Origin: Rhabditoides inermis | Lineage: Eukaryota > Nematoda > Chromadorea > Rhabditida > Rhabditidae | DNA: 64,000 nt | NCBI GenBank assembly: GCA_963966185.1 | Contig: CAWZYM010000224.1 | Coordinates: 1 to 64,000 of the forward strand | Reading direction: 5' to 3' | Shown here: in pieces, positions 60,451 to 64,000 of the stretch | How the letters are laid out: every line of letters begins with the position of its first letter | Numbering within the stretch: position 1 is the first letter of the stretch | Translations under genes and position numbers: made by a program | Notes under the pieces: model-generated | The model's database searches: none | What the model was told of the DNA's origin: nothing | What the model saw: only the letters and a program-made list of their open reading frames with translations

Positions 60451-60793
60451 GTCTCTCACCCCCCCCTCTACATCCCTCTTCAGGCCTCTATGCTCGCTTC
60501 ACCCACTCTCCACTCCTACTACTTTGATAGGAAGATAAAGAAATGGTTCCTCGATAAGAAATGCGAGGTGAATATTTTATATTTTAGATAATGAATACTA
60601 TATGTTTTCTTGTCGATTAAAATGAGAGGGGAAATCGTATTGTCTTACTGTTGTTGATTGAACACTTCAAGGCAATTTGAAACGTAGGAGACTATTGAAA
60701 TAATTTCACTGTTCCCAGCTGCTTCCGTCAGAAAAGGCTCTCGTGGAGAGGATTTTCGCGAGAAACGAGACACTGCCACTAGGAATGTACTAA
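56020..60793 (+). CDS. Class 3 (alpha/beta-hydrolase) lipase, incomplete model
   Basis: Recognised exons: 56020-56144 (Cys-rich, ending DKARYNE), 57018-57079, 57160-57240, 58691-58752, 58805-58883, 58974-59090, 59254-59316, 59479-59580, 60029-60106, 60484-60567 and 60719-60793. The N-terminal part (FARLFILPQIAATYGETEEK...VECNSYVV) matches the lead-in of nematode class 3 lipases. The nucleophile elbow is GGFSLGG, with phenylalanine where the family has histidine. VTHDHDALAYWP holds the acid-site region and SPHHHRFQ the catalytic histidine region. The tail (HSYYFDRKIKKW) fits the family. It should hydrolyse acyl esters and is probably secreted. The first coding exon and the exon(s) carrying the usual RGT strand, between 57241 and 58690, were not resolved; that interval contains the saposin gene on the other strand. 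TAA is followed by TAAACAAAAATAAA. Confidence 0.8.
56177..57241 (+). repeat. 532-bp tandem duplication covering a pair of lipase exons
   Basis: Copy 1 (56177-56708) and copy 2 (56709-57241) are nearly identical and include one intron and flanking intron sequence. Copy 2 reads in frame from the previous exon. Copy 1 lacks one T in its first exon (56485-56545) and one G in its second (56626-56705). Confidence 0.9.
56485..56705 (+). pseudogene. Frame-broken copy of the duplicated lipase exon pair
   Basis: Exons of 61 and about 80 bases instead of 62 and 81. Joined to the upstream exon, the first gives a stop within a few codons. Splice sites are intact, so it would have to be skipped for a functional lipase. 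It could instead be an unmerged haplotype or assembly duplicate. Confidence 0.7.
57379..58250 (-). CDS. Saposin-like protein, nested in a lipase intron; one-base deletion in exon 3
   Basis: Minus-strand exons: 58250-58179 (signal peptide, MRCLIVFALLASLALAA), 58105-58061 (NGKLCGVCKEIVS), 57874-57774 and 57456-57379 (AAKELIHLIEKKESPARAC, then HFC and stop). Six cysteines with saposin B spacing can be assigned. Family members are small secreted or lysosomal proteins that bind lipids and membranes; several in nematodes are antimicrobial. Exon 3 is 101 bases where phase requires 102. Its first part (VDKLIKKECQRAGF) and last part (HECDVVLDE) are in different frames, so as written the chain would end early. 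This may be a recent null allele or a consensus error. The first intron is mostly GA repeat, the last mostly GGGA/GAGG, and the second contains a CATTGTCA-type minisatellite. Confidence 0.75.
57880..58020. repeat. Minisatellite of TGTCATTGTCACTA units
   Basis: About ten imperfect 12- to 14-base units made of GTCATTG and GTCACTAT, inside the second intron of the saposin-like gene. The frame running through it on the plus strand is repeat-derived. Confidence 0.8.
60115..60480. repeat. CT-rich microsatellite forming a lipase intron
   Basis: The intron 60107-60483 begins GTGGGTGGTCCTCT and is then almost entirely CT/TCCC repeat up to its CTCTTCAG acceptor. The long serine- and leucine-rich frames here are artefacts of the repeat. 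Confidence 0.95.
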
Positions 60794-60825
60794 TAAACAA
60801 AAATAAAACTTTTGTATTTTCAGAG

Positions 60826-61027
60826 TTCTATAGTACTGATAAAGAGATTGTGTACGTGTGATGATGAGTTTTTGTTCAACATTAGTGTCGATATTTCATG
60901 TGCTGGAAGACATTACGTTGAATTCATACACGGATCACTCATTGTTTTCGATTCGCAGTTCTCGATGTGTACTTGTGGCGTGTGCATTCCAAATCGCAGA
61001 GGAGATCTGATCTCGCGTCTCCCGTAG
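60826..61027 (+). CDS. Unassigned Cys-rich frame between lipase and sulfotransferase
   Basis: After the acceptor GTATTTTCAG a frame of about 66 residues reads CTCDDEFLFNISVDISC, later MCTCGVCIP, then a stop at 61025-61027. Paired CxC motifs and lack of simple repeat make it look coding-like. No initiator, donor or family was found. It could be an alternative last exon of the lipase, a fragment of another gene, or chance. Confidence 0.25.
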
Positions 61028-61410
61028 GCCGGACGTTGCATGCTTGCATTCGAGACCGAGAGAGATCTCACATACAAACCGGTAGCCCAGACAGGCTCTG
61101 GACTGACCCTGCGAGATCCGAATGTTGGTATTGTATTATTTTCTAGAAATGCGTTTTATTCATTGTTGTTTTATCACCCTCTATTTATTGACGTATGAGA
61201 TTAATCCGAACTTCAATGAAATTTTTCTATAGTCCAGTGGTTTTCCATCGCTCCCACCTAATTTCTCAATAATGCGTCTGTGATTGGCGAACCCGGTGGG
61301 TTAGCTTCGCAGCAGACTGCTATCAATTCATCACCTTGGTACATTCAAGCGCCCGGGAGAAGAATCGAAACATCGAGTTGTTCTCCTCCTCCTCCTCCTC
61401 TCCTTTGCAG

Positions 61411-62190
61411 ATGTTGTTTGAGCGCGCGCTCCGCCGGAAGCGTCCTCTCATCGCTGTCCTCGGACTACTCACCACCATATGCATACTCGTACTCATACAG
61501 GTCACTGGGGTTCATTGCTTTTACTACTACACTGATTCGCTGTACCTCACGTACAGCATACCAGATCGCGCCATACTTTTTTTGACAAACAATAGAAAGA
61601 GAAAACAGAAAACCTCAAGATTTTCTTCGTATATTAGAATTTGGTGTAAGTGAAGATGAATCATAAATTTTCCGTTCTCCAGTCACTCTTTGGCTAGAAT
61701 GTAGAACGATATCGGTATCGGTATCGGTATGTACGGTATCGTTATACCATGCCTTGTTGCAGGCTAGTCGGGAGGAGTACAGCGAGACATGGTGGAGTGG
61801 GGACATCTCTGGCAAGGTGAGTGGGATCATTCGAGTCATTCGAGATGCGTGCGTTGCACAGTGCATTGTTTATGGTTGAAATGGTTTGGCTACTAATGAT
61901 GTTCGTTTCTGCCATCGAGAATCAATACTTCATAGTATAGTAAAGAAATATCAAATCTATCTTGAATATCTATATCAAATAAAATAGTTGTTTCAAGGAT
62001 TTCTACTACCACGCGCAGGAGGACTCTATCAGAGTGTCGCGCAAGCAGCTGGATGACATCGGACCTGTCAGGGAGGCCAACAGCGACGTGGGTGGTCCTC
62101 TCCCTCTCCCTCTCCCTCTCCCTCTCCCTCTCCCTCTCCCTCTCCCTCTCCCTCTCCCTCTCCCTCTCTCTATCTCTCCTTTCCTCCTCC

Positions 62191-62233
<43 letters not shown>

Positions 62234-63193
62234 TTGGATGTGTATTCAAAAAAGCGAAAGACGATTGAATGGAGCTTTGTGACTACCTCCATTCCACCCT
62301 CCTTTGCAGCCGCTGCCGCCTCGCCGCTTCCCCTCCCACTCTGCTCGCTCCATGTGCTTCGACGAACAAGCAGACTGTGTGCAGCCATTCGTGTACACAC
62401 CCTCACTCTTCATTGTGGGTTACTGTGGGGGCTTGGGTTACTGTATCCTGGTTACTGGTCCATTATATGCTGCATTACAGGTCTCTCCTCGCTATCAAAT
62501 GGCCGGATGTTCTATCCAGAAATCCATGTCAACCGTGCTCTCAGCGATATTCTGCTATCTCAGCCGACCGACTCAGTTTGTTCATGAAAAGAGGAATATT
62601 TTAAGGGAGTTCCCGAGTATCAGGTGGGTTACGGTAGGTAATGAGAAGGTACTGTAGGTAGTAGAGGTTACTGTGTTTTGCAGAATGTGCGGTCGCGATG
62701 ACGAGGTGAACGAATGGAAAGAGCTGAGAAAACAGTACAGGTGTACAGATAATATGAGAAATCGATAATCAATCAATACAGGGTGGACGAGGAGGGCATA
62801 AAACAGTGGGGGATGCTCATGATTGCGAGGGATCCCGTGGATAGGTGAGAGAGAGAGAGGGATAGAGAGGGAGAGAGGGAGGGAGAGAGAGAGAGAAATG
62901 AGGGTAGAGAAAGATAAATGTTTCAGATTCTTATCTGCTTTTGTGGATCGATGCGTGAGGTAAGTGAAATTATTTATTATGATTTCCATGGTGTTCTTAG
63001 AACATCTATCTGACCCACCATATGAATCTGATTGAATTTTTGAACTTTCGAAAACATCTTCTCCAGCAGACACGTATCGGTTTCAGAATGAACAGCTGTA
63101 CTCCGTGTGGAATGAACATGACGTGCGCACTGGAGCATCAGCATAGAAGATTCGTGGAGTACGCACAGGCACAGAGGTGAAGAGAAAGGAGAG

Positions 63194-63243
<50 letters not shown>

Positions 63244-63961
63244 TTATATATAGAAATATAAGAAACAGTGATAAAAGATAACAATTATAAAAGCTAAAAA
63301 GAACAATTTAGAAGTATCTGGCCGCGGACGCACGCCAATGACTTGGATATTCACACGTATCCCCAGAATTGGTGGGTCTCACAATCCTGGGTTACTGTAT
63401 CGTAAGTTCATTGTATGTAACCGTACTGTAGGTCCATTGTGGGTTACTGTACTGTAGGCTCATTGTGGGTTACTGTAGGGGTATTGATCTTGTTTGAGTA
63501 CTCTCACAATCCTCTCTTCCCTCAGGCGTTGCGGCACCAAAGACGAGTTCTCTCGTCTGGAGCAGATCAAGTACTCGAACAACGCCCAAGAAACACTCAC
63601 CGAGTCACTACTGCATTTCTTCATGAAACAAGGGGTTAGAGTTTATAGATTTTGCTTTTGTTTTGTTTTCATCAATACCAATGAAACGATACTAACGACA
63701 AATGTTCAGGTGGAAAAGGAGCATTTGCACTACATCATAGAGAGCCTCAACAGCGGCACACGGACGGTGAGTGAATATTCTTTTTATATTTTGATGTTTA
63801 TTTTTCAGGTTCACTCTACGTTCACCAGCAAGACGCGTCGATTTCTCGAGGAACGTCTGCGAAACAATCCCTATCTCATGGAGCTGATAGTCCGCATATA
63901 TTATCATGATTACAAATCACTTCATTATGATCTTCCTGAATTTAAGAAAATAGACATGTGA
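61411..63961 (+). CDS. Nematode-type carbohydrate sulfotransferase (Sulfotransfer_2 family)
   Basis: Thirteen exons join in phase into 367 residues: 61411-61500, 61763-61816, 61998-62087, 62310-62414, 62481-62623, 62684-62740, 62782-62844, 62927-62959, 63087-63176, 63312-63371, 63526-63634, 63710-63766 and 63809-63961. The ATG follows CTTTGCAG, suggesting trans-splicing. A signal anchor (about 12-30, LIAVLGLLTTICILVLIQ) makes it a type II Golgi protein. GCSIQKSMST at 122-131 is the 5'-phosphosulfate-binding motif for PAPS. ARDPVDRFLSAFVDRC at 195-210 is the 3'-phosphate-binding motif. A CTPCGMNMTC cysteine cluster and HTYPQNW are typical of the nematode expansion. The C-terminus (IVRIYYHDYKSLHYD) matches the family. 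It should transfer sulfate from PAPS to a glycan; the acceptor is unknown. AATAAATAA lies just after the stop. Confidence 0.93.
62095..62232. repeat. CCCTCT then CT microsatellite in a sulfotransferase intron
   Basis: Follows the donor-proximal GTGGGTGGTCCTC at 62088. About 70 bases of CCCTCT, a short interruption, then CT repeat. The intron ends at CCTTTGCAG (62309). Confidence 0.95.
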
Positions 63962-64000
63962 AATTGAACACTGAAAATAAATAATCAAATTAATTCTGAG

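Overview
The window is nuclear DNA from a nematode, most likely a rhabditid or diplogastrid. Genes have many short GT-AG introns with TTTCAG/TTGCAG acceptors. Several start codons lie directly after an acceptor-like AG, as expected for spliced-leader trans-splicing. The gene set is also nematode-like: an insulin-like peptide with an extra cysteine pair, a saposin-like protein, a class 3 lipase, a nematode-type Sulfotransfer_2 enzyme and a MAGI scaffold. GA/CT microsatellites occur in introns throughout. All exon boundaries were read by eye from splice signals, phase continuity and protein family knowledge; nothing was searched against a database.

Layout. 0-3 kb: a possible 3' gene end (+), then an insulin-like peptide gene (-) whose intron is almost pure GGA repeat. 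Beside it lie a hammerhead-like core and a sequence matching the nematode SL1 leader at 19 of 22 positions. 3-11.5 kb: no convincing gene; a palindromic repeat cluster and many microsatellites. 11.5-12.85 kb: PAR/CES-2-type bZIP factor (+). 16.5-19.7 kb: rho-1 small GTPase (+), five coding exons. 20.3-24.1 kb: 21-exon protein with C2H2-like fingers and an RS domain (+). 24.4-39.5 kb: AT-hook protein (+), about 330 bp downstream of the previous stop, so possibly in an operon with it. 42.1-55.4 kb: MAGI scaffold (+). 56.0-60.8 kb: class 3 lipase (+) with a saposin-like gene (-) inside one of its introns. 61.4-64.0 kb: Golgi-type sulfotransferase (+).

The most unusual object is a 13.28-kb element in one intron of the AT-hook gene. 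It has 104-bp terminal inverted repeats and encloses six tandem units of about 2-2.5 kb in the order A-B-A-B-C-C. Each unit ends in a TATA-containing, promoter-like block. A 369-bp element with related, perfect 106-bp inverted repeats sits in a MAGI intron, so the two appear to be a large and a small member of one terminal-inverted-repeat family.

A second theme is small indels in conserved exons between 52 and 58 kb. MAGI PDZ4 and PDZ5 carry several single-base shifts that sum to a multiple of three. The saposin gene and one copy of a duplicated lipase exon pair carry uncompensated ones. Either the locus is evolving by compensated frameshifts or the consensus here has errors. A third theme is that introns of unrelated genes share 5' sequences such as GTGGGTGGTCCT and GTGGGTTAC.

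The genes do not form one pathway. They cover endocrine signalling (insulin-like), transcription (bZIP, AT-hook), RNA processing (RS protein), cytoskeleton (Rho), junction scaffolding (MAGI), lipid metabolism or defence (lipase, saposin) and glycan sulfation.
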